Origin: Stieleria varia
Lineage (GTDB): Bacteria; Planctomycetota; Planctomycetia; Pirellulales; Pirellulaceae
Reading direction: 5' to 3'
Length of the DNA: 64,000 bases
Assembly (NCBI RefSeq): GCF_038443385.1
Contig: NZ_CP151726.1
Coordinates: 1,612,001 to 1,676,000 of the forward strand
Shown: positions 48,923 to 58,216 of the stretch, piece by piece
Layout of the letters: each line of letters opens with the position of its first letter
Numbering within the stretch: position 1 is the first letter of the stretch
The notes under the pieces: generated by a model
What the model was told of the DNA's origin: nothing
The model's input: the letters and a program-made list of their open reading frames with translations, nothing else
Database searches by the model: none
Program-made: the position numbers and the translations under genes

Positions 48923-51727
48923 TCATTCATCGGCTACCCCCGATTTTGACGCATTCTTGTGACCTTTTCTCAGTAGTCCTTCCATCGCTTCGTCTATCTC
49001 TGCCGTGTCATAGCCGCCCTCACCGTAATATGGCATATGCAACGGAGGATGCAGCATGCCATCGGCGTCGATGATGCAAGCTGTTGGATAGCCTTCGATG
49101 CCCCAATCGAGTTGAAGTGGGCCATTGAGCGGTTGTGAAATGACCGTCCAATTGATGTCGCCACGTTTCGCCGCTGCGTGCAGGTGCGTTTGATCGGCAT
49201 TGCTCATAATTCCAACAACTCGCATCGGAGCTTGTTTGTACTTGGCTACCAACTGACGCATCGGTGCGTACATGTCGCCATAGTCATCATTCACACTCTG
49301 CGCGAACATCAAAACTACGTGCTTGCCGCGAAGCTCGCTCAAACGAAACGGCTTGCCATCGATATCGAATGCCTCGAGTTCAGGAGCGGGTTGGCCTATG
49401 ATGACCTTGTTGATCGCATGCGAAAGTCGTTGGGCCGCAGTGCCGCCGGTGCCATAGTGCTTAACACTTACATCGGAATAGAGTTTGGCGAGTCGTCCCA
49501 ACTTTTCGTTCAGGTCGCGACGCAACTGATTGAAGTCCGTGTTCTCCAGCAACTTGAGGCGTTGTTCAAACTCGTCACGCAGCGTCGGCGGTGCCTCTTT
49601 CATCCGATCCTGGACGGCAGCACGAACCTTTGGCATTTGCGACTCGACCATCAGTGCCTCTTTGCCAAAATTAATCTGGGCAATCAGTGCCTCGGCTTGC
49701 GTCTTCCGAAAGGGACTCCTTTCCACGAGAGCTTGCAGAAGCTCGTCCGCTTGCGGCACGAAAGGACCACCGCCCAGCGTTGCGATAATGGATTCCAAAT
49801 CTTCTCGTTGAAGATAGTGTTGAATCACTCGCTTGACAGCTTCCCTGCGTCCTTTGCCAGCGGGCGAGTTCGCACCAGCTACGCTGCGTGCCATGCCGCA
49901 AACTTGCACCAACGCCTTCAGCCCCTCGTCGGTGCCGCGGTACGTCTCCTCCATTGCCAAGTATTTCGAAGGCATGATATGGCGCGGGTCCATTTCCTCG
50001 TAAACGCGATCGAGTTCGACTTCGTCGACCGCGTCTTCGGATGCTTGGTGATAGGCGGACTCGAGCTGGTTGTACTCCGCCTCCAACTCTGAGAGAGCTT
50101 TTTCCGCAGGAGAGAGTTCGCGTGGTGGCTCGTCCACTTGAGAATGATCTGCCGACTCACTTTGTTCGCCGATTACTCGCCTCTCGGAAAGCTGATACAG
50201 TTCGCTAAACTCGGAACCGGAGTCCTCAGGCGTCCTGACAACATGGACGATCTCAACTGCTCCTCGAGTAAGCGTAAGGATGTCATCCTCGACGTAAACT
50301 CCGTCAACTTCACCATCGATTTCGACAATATACTTTCCTGCAGAAATTCGAATTGAGTTCTCTCCTTTAACAATGATCATCTGCTTGACGGCTTTCTCGT
50401 CCTGCACAATTCGTATGGGAACATCGTCAACTTCGGATTCAATCGTCAACGTTCCTTTATTCAATTCCAGCACAATCAATATTCCCGCAAAGAACAGAGC
50501 AACGCCACCGGCTGCCGCAGCGATGTATTTTGCGATCGGAGGGCGGCGAGTCCTATTTGGCGCTAGGGCAGTGACTGCCTCAGGCAATTGAACCGCTGCC
50601 GGTTGCTGCACATGAGCCAAACAGCCTTCCAGCAACTCGGCAACCTGAGCCGTTGATTCGATGCGGTCTTCGGGTCGCTTGGCCATCAGGCGCTCGATAA
50701 TGTGGCCGAGCCATTCAGGGACGTCGGAGTTCACGTCACACACTGGAGTTGGATTGTCGTTGGCGATGCGATGTAACACTCCGTATGTCGTCTCGGCACG
50801 GAACGGCGATCGGCCAGCGCACATGGCGTACAACACGCTGCCGAGCGAGAACAGATCGCTGCGGGCGTCGATCGGCTCGCCGCGTGTTTGTTCAGGCGAC
50901 ATGTACTGCGGCGTGCCTGCAATCACGCCACTGCGTGTCATCGATGCATCATCGACAGCTCGTGCCAATCCAAAGTCGGTGATTGTGACCCGCTCGACAC
51001 CCTCTTCGAGCAGAATGTTCGCGGGCTTGATGTCGCGATGCACCAGGCCTTGCTCATGAGCAGCGGCAAGTCCCGCCGCGATTTGTGCTCCTATGCGCAG
51101 CACGTCTTTCAGCGGCAATGGCCCCTGTGAATCGATTCGCTTTTGTAACGAAGCTCCGCGCACGTACGGCATTACCAGATAGGGATTCGCATCCTCGCTG
51201 GCGACACTGTGAATGGCAATGACATTGGGATGAAGGACCGCAGCGGCCGCTTTCGCTTCGCGAGCGAATCGCTTACGAGCCGAACCGCTGCTGGCCAAAT
51301 GCGGCGACATGACCTTCACGGCCACGATGCGATCCAGCGAACGGTCTTGCGCCTTAAGCACAACACCCATGCCGCCAGCACCGACAACTCCGGTGACTTC
51401 GTAGCCGCCGATGCGACCCAGCGATTCTGGATCGTCGGTCGGCGCGAGCGTATCGAGCACTTGGTGGATTCGCTGTGACCCTTTAATTGCCTCTTCTTGG
51501 CGGCCTTCTGAATCTTCAGACGATTCGCGCAAGGCTCCACTTCCAAAAAACTGCTTGGCTTCGTTCCAAGCATCCGCGTCCGCCGCTGCGTCTTCGAGTC
51601 GCTCACGACACACGACGCAATCATTCAGGTGCAGCTGCAATTCGGACTCCTCCTTGGAACTCAGTTGTCCGCGCAGGAAGGTGAGCAGATGGTCGGGAGT
51701 GGCACAATGTTGTTGGGTCTGTGTCAT
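48923..51727 (-). CDS. Zinc-finger/kinase protein fused to a redoxin-like domain
   Basis: 934-residue membrane protein. N-terminal anti-sigma-type zinc finger (HLNDCVVC at 33-40). Ser/Thr kinase about 107-375: GAGGMGVVLKA loop, VAVKVM, HRDIKPANILL, DFGLAR, SPEQTRGEPIDARSDLFSLG; all catalytic residues are present. One membrane segment, about 402-425 (YIAAAAGGVALFFAGILIVLEL), then a long helical extracytoplasmic part. The C-terminal 140 residues are a thioredoxin/redoxin fold (FDIDGKPFRLSELRGKHVVLMFA, YPTACIIDADGM). Where thioredoxins have WCxxC, this has QSVNDDYGDM, so the redox cysteines are missing. The start overlaps the sigma-factor stop (ATGA). Confidence 0.92.
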   Translation of the reverse strand: MTQTQQHCATPDHLLTFLRGQLSSKEESELQLHLNDCVVCRERLEDAAADADAWNEAKQFFGSGALRESSEDSEGRQEEAIKGSQRIHQVLDTLAPTDDPESLGRIGGYEVTGVVGAGGMGVVLKAQDRSLDRIVAVKVMSPHLASSGSARKRFAREAKAAAAVLHPNVIAIHSVASEDANPYLVMPYVRGASLQKRIDSQGPLPLKDVLRIGAQIAAGLAAAHEQGLVHRDIKPANILLEEGVERVTITDFGLARAVDDASMTRSGVIAGTPQYMSPEQTRGEPIDARSDLFSLGSVLYAMCAGRSPFRAETTYGVLHRIANDNPTPVCDVNSDVPEWLGHIIERLMAKRPEDRIESTAQVAELLEGCLAHVQQPAAVQLPEAVTALAPNRTRRPPIAKYIAAAAGGVALFFAGILIVLELNKGTLTIESEVDDVPIRIVQDEKAVKQMIIVKGENSIRISAGKYIVEIDGEVDGVYVEDDILTLTRGAVEIVHVVRTPEDSGSEFSELYQLSERRVIGEQSESADHSQVDEPPRELSPAEKALSELEAEYNQLESAYHQASEDAVDEVELDRVYEEMDPRHIMPSKYLAMEETYRGTDEGLKALVQVCGMARSVAGANSPAGKGRREAVKRVIQHYLQREDLESIIATLGGGPFVPQADELLQALVERSPFRKTQAEALIAQINFGKEALMVESQMPKVRAAVQDRMKEAPPTLRDEFEQRLKLLENTDFNQLRRDLNEKLGRLAKLYSDVSVKHYGTGGTAAQRLSHAINKVIIGQPAPELEAFDIDGKPFRLSELRGKHVVLMFAQSVNDDYGDMYAPMRQLVAKYKQAPMRVVGIMSNADQTHLHAAAKRGDINWTVISQPLNGPLQLDWGIEGYPTACIIDADGMLHPPLHMPYYGEGGYDTAEIDEAMEGLLRKGHKNASKSGVADE

Positions 51728-52323
51728 TGGTCTTGTTCTCCAAGTTCAGAGATGACTACGCGCAGTCGAAACATAATGCGACTGCGCGCGGTGTAGATCG
51801 CTCCGACGCTCTTGCCAAGCTCGGCGGCGATTTGTTCAGTCGATAGGTCGCCAGTGAGCGACAATTCAAACGCCTGCCAGGAATCGGGACGGAATTCGAC
51901 TCTCACCCTTTCAGCCGCTCGCAAATAAATTTCGCGACGCAGTTCGGTCTCAATCAATGCCGTCGTTTCCCCATCGCGATCGACGGCCTCACGAAAAAGT
52001 TCTTCGACGGAGGAGCCACCCACAGCCTGATCCCTGGGCCGCCGCGTCAGGGCATTGAGAATCGCGTTCTTCGTCACACGGCTCAGCCAATGCCGAAACC
52101 GAGTCGACTCGTCCCGCTTTTCCCAATCGCCGATCGCGCTGGCCACCGCCATCAGAACTTGTTGCGACAAATCCTGAGCGTCCGCGTACTGCAGCCCCCG
52201 CCCCCGAGCGATCCGGACGATCACAGGCCGGTAAATCCGAGTGAACATCTCCCATGCCTCACGATTGGCAGGATCTTGGACCTGCACCAGTAGACTGTCG
52301 CGTGTTTCTGGAAATTCGCTCAA
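51724..52323 (-). CDS. ECF RNA polymerase sigma factor
   Basis: 199 residues. Region 2: MFTRIYRPVIVRIARGRGLQYADAQDLSQQVLMAVASAIGDWEKRDESTRFRHWLSRVTKNAILN. Region 4: FELSLTGDLSTEQIAAELGKSVGAIYTARSRIMFRLR. This is the planctomycete ECF type in which the gene is followed by a zinc-finger/kinase gene (ECF-STK). Translational coupling by ATGA indicates that the kinase's N-terminal zinc finger acts as its anti-sigma partner. It directs transcription of an unknown regulon, probably under kinase control. Confidence 0.93.
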   Translation of the reverse strand: MSEFPETRDSLLVQVQDPANREAWEMFTRIYRPVIVRIARGRGLQYADAQDLSQQVLMAVASAIGDWEKRDESTRFRHWLSRVTKNAILNALTRRPRDQAVGGSSVEELFREAVDRDGETTALIETELRREIYLRAAERVRVEFRPDSWQAFELSLTGDLSTEQIAAELGKSVGAIYTARSRIMFRLRVVISELGEQDQ

Positions 52324-52380
52324 GAAAATGGTCTCCTACGAGGACTAACACAGCCCGAGACACATTCTGTCAGAAAGTTC

Positions 52381-55300
52381 TTAATCACTTAGGCGAGTCG
52401 CTCCAGGACTCGCAGCAGCCACCGCCGACGACCGAACTCCCGCAGCGTGCTCGATTTCGACGTGCAGTCTCAGCTTGGCGTCAGCGTTCAACTTCGCAAG
52501 CCATTCTGTTGACAGCGGTTTGTCGGGATAAAGTTGCCCGAGTAGCTTTGCGTGGTCGCGTGCGATCGGCGCATAGTGCGGGGAGTCCAGCGGCACCCGC
52601 TGCATCGCGATGGACGTTGCGACGAATCGTTTGCTGGGGTCTTTCACGGCTCGGTCGTCGGTGATTTGGCGATAGATCGACCAGTGCTGATTTTTTTCTC
52701 CGAACTCGCGTTCAAAGGTCGCCGTCGTGTCTTCGATCGCTTTCATGTCGCCCTGATCAACGTGAGCCATCGCCAGTGAAGCGAGCGCGGCCTCTCGCAT
52801 GAGCGGTGAAGGCGATGACTCCATGCGGCGAAGGAACTCCATGTCGCCACTCTCGCGAGCTCGGTAGGCCACCCGCGACACGAATGAAGGACTCATCCAA
52901 TTGCGATCCAGCTTGAGGAACAGCTCGTAGCACAAGTCCCGTTCCCCAGAGCTGTACGCCGTCAGTGCCGACACGGCCAAAAACCGACGATAGTCCCAGA
53001 TTGATTCCGAGGATTTGGATTTAATCGCAGACTCTTTGTCATAGGCTAGCTTGACATGTTTTCGCAGACGCTCCACCGCATCGGTGTGTCCTGCCGCTGC
53101 CAGCTTCGTCACGATCCATTTCGATCCATTGATGTTGCGATCGTCAAGCAACTTTTCGACATGGCTTTCTATTTGATCGATGTGACCTTGCTCGATTAGT
53201 AGGTCGATGGATTGACTCAATCTCGGCAGAAGCTCTCGATTTAGGTAGGGAACGTCATCTGGAGAAATTGTTGGCTTGGAAACTCGCTGTAAATGAAGGC
53301 TTAGAAATTCGGGCAAATTGCGTTCGATGTCGCGAACGGTGGCCTCGTCATGCTGCTGGGCAAACCGCTCGTAAAACGGTGTCAGTTGTCCTACGATCCG
53401 ATCGAAAATCTCCTGATGATCGGCCAGTCCGTCACCAAACCCAACCAAGTCGGCAAGTCGAGAGAGCGATGCCAGTTTGACGGTTTCATCCTCGACCAAA
53501 TCAACGATGGAAAACGCTTGCTCGATACGATTCTGTTTGTGCAACTCGGTGATGGAATACAAAACCGGATGCCGGTCTGCGCCGCTGAGGTCCATGGCCA
53601 TAAATTCCCCCATGACCAACAACGGAATGCGCGTCGAAAGTTCAACGGCCAGTTCATAGTGTTTTCCGTTTGCCGCATAGAGCGCCAACTGTTTCTCATA
53701 GGGAGCCCGGTTGTCATCCGCGAGCTTCGCAACCTTGGTTCGGAATCCTGGCAACCGCTGTTCGAAAGTACCCCATGACATCAACGCATACTTGTGCATC
53801 GCCATGTCCAGGACTCTTACCTCAGCGGCGAGGTCATCGGGCCGAGACTTCGCAATCTCGCCACCAAATCGCCAGATTTTGTCCGGCTGATGGAGTCGAT
53901 AGTAGCCGTACGCCAATTCGTGCTCGCAAGTCTTCAGAACTTTCGCGTCCGTTAATCGTCGCCAGAAAGCCTCGGCGTGATCGCCATGGCCACTTAATGC
54001 GACTCGCTCAACCGCCTTGTTCGCTATGCTCGGCCGCGTTCCTTCTGGCTGGGACTCAAGGAAGCCGATGGCTTGGTCAATTTGCCCCTTGGAAAGGTAG
54101 TAGGTCAAGATTGCGTTGCGAACATAGCCTTGTCCAGACGGATATTCCTTGGGCTCGTTCAGACGATCCAGCACCCCCATGGCAAAGTCGAGTCGGTCGT
54201 GCTCCAGTGCGGTCTCACAGATCTCCGCCACCACCCTGTAGTAGAACTTCGGCTCGAGTTTACCTTCGCGAGATTTTCCAAGCGGAGCCTTGGACAACCA
54301 GTCGAGTGCTTCGTCGTACTCACCTGCTTCGGCCATCTCCCTCGCAAGCTGACTCAGCCGCCCCCATTCCTCCAGTTCCACCGCACGAGTCATCCAGGCT
54401 CGCAGCTTGTCGGCATCTTTCGCTTTTGTTTCTTGAGCTGTCGAGTTGCCGGCATCCGCGACAAGAAAACAACCGACGCCAGTAACAAAGGCCAAAATGG
54501 CCGTGCTTGTCAGCGGGCCAATGCCGGTTGCTTTCGAACGCGATCCGACTATGCGAGCGATTCGATTGCTTAACGATCCTGAACCGGCGGACATGGCGAG
54601 TGTCATCGGCGCAGATGGTCCACGTGCTTCTTCCAGCCATACCAACAGTCGTGCGTAGCGAACTCTATCGCCAGTCATTAGGATAGCAATGTCGTCACAG
54701 CAGCTCTCGCGCTCAACACGCATCAAGTGCGCAGTCCACCACACCGCAGGATGATAGAAGAACACGGTCTCCATCAGCACTTGAAACACATTGACCACAT
54801 AGTCGTATCGGCGAACATGAGCCAGCTCATGAGCTATGACGGCTTCGAGTTGTTCGCTCGACAGACCGCTGATCGCGCTGGCGGGCAACAGCACGAGCGG
54901 CTTGAGCCAGCCGATCACCGTGGGCACGTCGACCAGCGACGACTGAGCGACTTCGATGGCGCGACGAATACCAAGTTGCTGAGCAACTCGCGAGGCAATA
55001 GTCTCGATCGGCTCCGCAACTGGTAATCGACCGGAAACCCGCAGCGTTCGTATCGCTCGCCAACCGACGAGGAGCCGGATCGACAACACTGCGATTCCGA
55101 TCAGCCAAACGGCAACGATGGCGTTCATCCATTCTTGAATGAAGTTGGGCAGTGCGGTTGTTATCAGCCGATGGGCGTTAGCCCCGGTTGCCGGCATAGG
55201 AACGACTGCCAACTCGATTTGGCTGGTTGGTATGACTTTGTGCTGGCCGTCCCGTGAGTCTGTCAGATTGATAGCGGAAGGATCGCGCCCTGCCGGCGAG

Positions 55301-55581
55301 GCTGGATAGACGTCTTCCAGCTCACGTTCAATCGCATTGTTGGCAACGAACTCAGCCGATACAGTCGCACCCGTTCCAACGACAAACAACGTCATCGCAG
55401 GTACGACTACCATCGCCATCATCGCGATCAGCATCAACGCGTAACGCACGTGCGAAGAACGCCGTCGAACTAACCCCAACGTAACGGCGAGAAACGCAGC
55501 AATGATGGCGAACTGCCAAACCGAATGGACCAATGTCCAGCCAACTCGTTGAGCAAGGTCCGAAACAAGTTCCATGTTCAT
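52381..55581 (-). CDS. M56 (BlaR1-like) metallopeptidase with long repeat domain
   Basis: 1066 residues. The first 340 are the BlaR1/MecR1-type membrane protease: helices VRRSSHVRYALMLIAMMAMVV and WMNAIVAVWLIGIAVLSIRLL, zinc motif VIAHELAHVRRYD (HExxH), then FFYHPAVWWTAHLMRVERESCCDD. A helix (STAILAFVTGVGCFLVAD) leads to a 700-residue alpha-helical region resembling TPR/Sel1-type repeats (AGEYDEALDWLSKAP, YYLSKGQIDQAIGFLESQPEG, LAKKLAHIDQIESH-like units). This takes the place of the penicillin-binding sensor. It probably senses an envelope signal and degrades the BlaI-type repressor encoded just upstream (ATGA overlap). Confidence 0.88.
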   Translation of the reverse strand: MNMELVSDLAQRVGWTLVHSVWQFAIIAAFLAVTLGLVRRRSSHVRYALMLIAMMAMVVVPAMTLFVVGTGATVSAEFVANNAIERELEDVYPASPAGRDPSAINLTDSRDGQHKVIPTSQIELAVVPMPATGANAHRLITTALPNFIQEWMNAIVAVWLIGIAVLSIRLLVGWRAIRTLRVSGRLPVAEPIETIASRVAQQLGIRRAIEVAQSSLVDVPTVIGWLKPLVLLPASAISGLSSEQLEAVIAHELAHVRRYDYVVNVFQVLMETVFFYHPAVWWTAHLMRVERESCCDDIAILMTGDRVRYARLLVWLEEARGPSAPMTLAMSAGSGSLSNRIARIVGSRSKATGIGPLTSTAILAFVTGVGCFLVADAGNSTAQETKAKDADKLRAWMTRAVELEEWGRLSQLAREMAEAGEYDEALDWLSKAPLGKSREGKLEPKFYYRVVAEICETALEHDRLDFAMGVLDRLNEPKEYPSGQGYVRNAILTYYLSKGQIDQAIGFLESQPEGTRPSIANKAVERVALSGHGDHAEAFWRRLTDAKVLKTCEHELAYGYYRLHQPDKIWRFGGEIAKSRPDDLAAEVRVLDMAMHKYALMSWGTFEQRLPGFRTKVAKLADDNRAPYEKQLALYAANGKHYELAVELSTRIPLLVMGEFMAMDLSGADRHPVLYSITELHKQNRIEQAFSIVDLVEDETVKLASLSRLADLVGFGDGLADHQEIFDRIVGQLTPFYERFAQQHDEATVRDIERNLPEFLSLHLQRVSKPTISPDDVPYLNRELLPRLSQSIDLLIEQGHIDQIESHVEKLLDDRNINGSKWIVTKLAAAGHTDAVERLRKHVKLAYDKESAIKSKSSESIWDYRRFLAVSALTAYSSGERDLCYELFLKLDRNWMSPSFVSRVAYRARESGDMEFLRRMESSPSPLMREAALASLAMAHVDQGDMKAIEDTTATFEREFGEKNQHWSIYRQITDDRAVKDPSKRFVATSIAMQRVPLDSPHYAPIARDHAKLLGQLYPDKPLSTEWLAKLNADAKLRLHVEIEHAAGVRSSAVAAASPGATRLSD

Positions 55582-55964
55582 GCCCCTTCCTCCAACTGGT
55601 CCAGCATATCGCGGATCTCGCGTAGTTCCTCAGTCGTCGCCTTCTTCGACGACAATGCGTGCAGCATCAACGCCGCCGCCGAGCCATCGTAAACCTTGTC
55701 AATCAAGTCGCTCAGCATCCGTTTTTGCGTCCGTTGCTGCAGCGCCGCTGTTCGATAAACCTGCGGTTTGGCGTCGTCATCACGCTTGAGCAATCCCTTT
55801 TCCATCATCACCCACAGCATTTTAACCGTCGTCGAATAGGTCGTCTGTTTGAACTCCTGAAGCGAATCGTGAATGTGCCGAGCAATGCTCGGTCCGTCAT
55901 TCCACAGGATTCTCAGGATCTGCAGCTCGACCTCGGTCGGCTGCGAAGAAGCATGACGTGCCAT
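55578..55964 (-). CDS. BlaI/MecI/CopY-family repressor
   Basis: 128 residues from the ATG at 55964 (the frame extends upstream but this start is followed by the usual N-terminus). Winged helix: EVELQILRILWNDGPSIARHIHDSLQ, then KQTTYSTTVKMLWVMMEKGLLKRDDDAKPQVYRTA, the standard BlaI DNA-binding half. The C-terminal dimerisation half is LSDLIDKVYDGSAAALMLHALSSKKATTEELREI. It is coupled to the M56 protease gene, forming a BlaI/BlaR1-like switch without a beta-lactamase gene. Its own promoter region carries an inverted repeat (next entry). Confidence 0.92.
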   Translation of the reverse strand: MARHASSQPTEVELQILRILWNDGPSIARHIHDSLQEFKQTTYSTTVKMLWVMMEKGLLKRDDDAKPQVYRTAALQQRTQKRMLSDLIDKVYDGSAAALMLHALSSKKATTEELREIRDMLDQLEEGA

Positions 55965-55998
55965 GAACCAACCTCTCGAAAAACGATCTTCGGGAACT

Positions 55999-56050
55999 TT
56001 TGTGACGAACGAATTCGCCACAAAGCCACATCGTAGCGAACGAATTCGTC
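55999..56050. promoter_or_regulatory. Probable BlaI-type operators
   Basis: A 26-bp near-palindrome at 55999-56024 begins TTTGTGACGAACGAATTCG and ends CCACAAA. A second CGAACGAATTCGTC lies at 56037-56050. Both sit immediately upstream of the repressor gene, as expected for autoregulation by a dimeric winged-helix repressor. Confidence 0.65.
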
Positions 56051-56134
56051 ATGTCAAGAAGATTTAAGTGCAAATCAACACGGCTTGCTTCCGTCAGGGC
56101 TCGCACCGGCATAGCGACCACCGGCAGCTATTAG

Positions 56135-56398
56135 GCGACATGCTGTGCGATCATGTGAGCGTGGGCATCGGTCTTATCGACAAAGCGTTTCATGCCATTG
56201 TCGGTGTGGACTCGACCTTGGCGAAGCGTCGCGTGAATGAAGCGATTTCCCAGTCGATTGCCCTCGCGGGTGCTGCCGTAGTCGCGACCGTTGCTCGTGC
56301 TCGCGACCAGTGGATTATAGACGATCTTCTTGCAGTAGCCGCTGTAGCCAACTCCGTGTTGCTTGCCGTGAACTTCGATGGGAAAGCTATGTAATCTG
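56135..56398 (-). pseudogene. C-terminal fragment, possible toxin tail
   Basis: Minus-strand frame reading FPIEVHGKQHGVGYSGYCKKIVYNPL, VASTSNGRDYGSTREGNRLGNRFIHATLRQ, GRVHTDNGMKRFVDKTDAHAHMIAQHVA, then a stop at 56135. It looks like a real C-terminus, with many Gly/His/Tyr residues. Upstream of FPIE the frame only shadows the plus-strand immunity gene, so the rest of the protein is gone. Its position beside immunity-type genes suggests a toxin tail or a phage protein; no family is recognised. Confidence 0.4.
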
Positions 56399-57205
56399 AA
56401 ACGGAGTCTAGATAGTGCACAGACAGAAGTGCTCGCAATTGAACACTTTGTCCTCGATGAGGAGAAAGCAGCGAGCTTTTCCGCTGCGATCTTCCGAATT
56501 GCTGAACTTCCGGCAGAAGTATTTGTCACCGAAGAGTTCGTCGAGCGTGCTTTTGCGTTCCAACTCAACGGGTTCGATTTTGTAAAGGCTTGGCCCGTCG
56601 AACCGGGTGTGATTTGGCGGCAGAACTCACTGCGTACGAATTCAGACAGAAAGCGGCCTGCAATACCTGGAGGTACTGTCAGCAACTACGTCATCAATGC
56701 AAGAGAACCTTTGGATGAGGAGCTGCTGTCGCAACTTAATGAAAGTATTGCGGAGGGAGCAAGTTTCATTCGATGTGCAAAATCCGATCGACCCATGGAC
56801 ATCGTTGTCAGAATTGAAGGCTGGCTAGTCGAGAACCGTTCAACACTTACACTCAATAATGAAACGGACGAAGAAGAACGAGATGCGATTGTCACCATGC
56901 TCGGAGCGCTGTATGGCAAGCAGTTTTGTGAGAGCTTTGGATGGACTTGGTCGATCGTGGATCGCAGCGATATCGAAGGCAGTACACTCGCAATCCAGGA
57001 TCCATCGGGAGACTATGGCATTTTCCCGTTGCTCCATTTGGAACAATTATTCGTTCATCCATCGAGTTCGCCGAAGTTGCAATTGTGCTTCGACATGGTG
57101 CAGATGAATTCTTATGCCCAGCACGTAACGCGGAACACAAACGGGAGCTTTGTTGATTTAATAGGGGCTCTGCACGCAATTGTCCCGCCTGATGATGGAA
57201 AATGA
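56378..57205 (+). CDS. Imm11-like half plus DUF3806-like domain, 5'-truncated
   Basis: 275 residues from the ATG at 56378. The first 95 match the C-terminal part of the Imm11-like protein in the next gene (LAIEHFVLDEEKAASFSAAIFRIAELPAEVFVTEEFVERAFAFQLNGFDFVKAWPVE), while the N-terminal half found there (about 135 residues) is missing. From about 150 on, a different module appears: DEEERDAIVTMLGALYGKQFCESFGWTWSIVDRSDIEGSTLAIQDPSGDYGIFPLLHLEQLF, like DUF3806. It may be a truncated fusion that is still translated, since no internal stop occurs. It is coupled to the next gene. Confidence 0.6.
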   Translation: MGKLCNLKRSLDSAQTEVLAIEHFVLDEEKAASFSAAIFRIAELPAEVFVTEEFVERAFAFQLNGFDFVKAWPVEPGVIWRQNSLRTNSDRKRPAIPGGTVSNYVINAREPLDEELLSQLNESIAEGASFIRCAKSDRPMDIVVRIEGWLVENRSTLTLNNETDEEERDAIVTMLGALYGKQFCESFGWTWSIVDRSDIEGSTLAIQDPSGDYGIFPLLHLEQLFVHPSSSPKLQLCFDMVQMNSYAQHVTRNTNGSFVDLIGALHAIVPPDDGK

Positions 57206-58191
57206 TGACCATGAACGTTTACGAATTGACCTATTTCGCGGACGATCCACGATTCAGTGGCTTTGAGTTCCCCGAGGACGCTCCTTCACTGATTGGTCGC
57301 GAATCGATTTCCAAAGACTTCGATGTTGAGCCACCTGGCAAGTTCGATTGGATGCCTGCTTCTCTGGCGAATGTTTGGGTTCCGCAAATAGTTGTTGGGG
57401 GAGTCCAGCCGTACAACGACTACCCTCGCGTGGGCATGTTGCCTGCCTTCAGTCGTCGCGCCGTCGATGCGTTGCGAGTCGAGCTTGAAGCGAACGGCGA
57501 GATCTTGCCTGTGCAATCGAAGACGGGTGATTACTTCGTTTACAACGTGCTGACGAAGTCGTTGGCGTTGGATGTAGATAAATCAGAAATCACTTTCGGG
57601 CCTCCTAACATCAGTAAAGAGACCGCTTTTATGGTCGATCGCTTTGAGTTTGACGAGACCAAGCTAGTCGAACATGCAATCTTTCGAATTCGCGAGTATC
57701 CCCAGGTCGTGTTGGTCACTGAGCAATTCAAACGCAAGGCGGACCAAGCGCAGTTAAACGGATTGAACTTCGTTCCGGTGTTCCCGATACCCGAAGGGCA
57801 GAATTGGGACGACATGGAAAGGGCTCGATGGCGAGCGAGAAGGAAGTCGGTTGAACCACTGCGAGGCCACTGCCTGACGATTGTGTTGCCGACCGCTAAG
57901 CGCAAAGCGACGGAGGATGAGAAGGTCGCAGCACGAAGAGTCCTCCACTCGCTTGAAAGCGTCTTGGCGGGCCACGTGGAAAGCATGGATCGCGGATTCA
58001 TTGGATCGGTCGACGAGACGAGCGAGCGTAGGGGCGAACTGCTACTCTATGTCACTTGTCCTGACGTCGACGATCTGATCGAAAACCTTCGGCCGTGGGT
58101 TGCCGAAGTTGACTGGCCGAAACCGCTGAAGCTAGAAAAACTGTACTGCAGCCGATTCGATGTTCACGCAGAATGGGAACCGGTTGATTGA
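57202..58191 (+). CDS. Imm11-like immunity-type protein (DUF1629)
   Basis: 329 residues. The middle part, about 135-195 (MVDRFEFDETKLVEHAIFRIREYPQVVLVTEQFKRKADQAQLNGLNFVPVFPI), carries the Imm11/DUF1629 pattern (IFRI-x-x-x-P-x-V-x-V-T-E, then NG-x-x-F). The N-terminal part is DDPRFSGFEFPEDAPSLIG and a proline-rich strand region. Imm11-type proteins neutralise cell-to-cell toxins in polymorphic systems. No toxin is adjacent, so it may be an orphan immunity. Several ATGs (57202, 57205, 57211) could start it; the first overlaps the previous stop. Confidence 0.68.
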   Translation: MMTMNVYELTYFADDPRFSGFEFPEDAPSLIGRESISKDFDVEPPGKFDWMPASLANVWVPQIVVGGVQPYNDYPRVGMLPAFSRRAVDALRVELEANGEILPVQSKTGDYFVYNVLTKSLALDVDKSEITFGPPNISKETAFMVDRFEFDETKLVEHAIFRIREYPQVVLVTEQFKRKADQAQLNGLNFVPVFPIPEGQNWDDMERARWRARRKSVEPLRGHCLTIVLPTAKRKATEDEKVAARRVLHSLESVLAGHVESMDRGFIGSVDETSERRGELLLYVTCPDVDDLIENLRPWVAEVDWPKPLKLEKLYCSRFDVHAEWEPVD

Positions 58192-58216
58192 TTTCCTAGC
58201 GTGAGAGAGCTTTCAA

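Noticed and set aside
49178..50092. 304-residue plus-strand frame
   Set aside because: Antisense of the kinase-redoxin gene.
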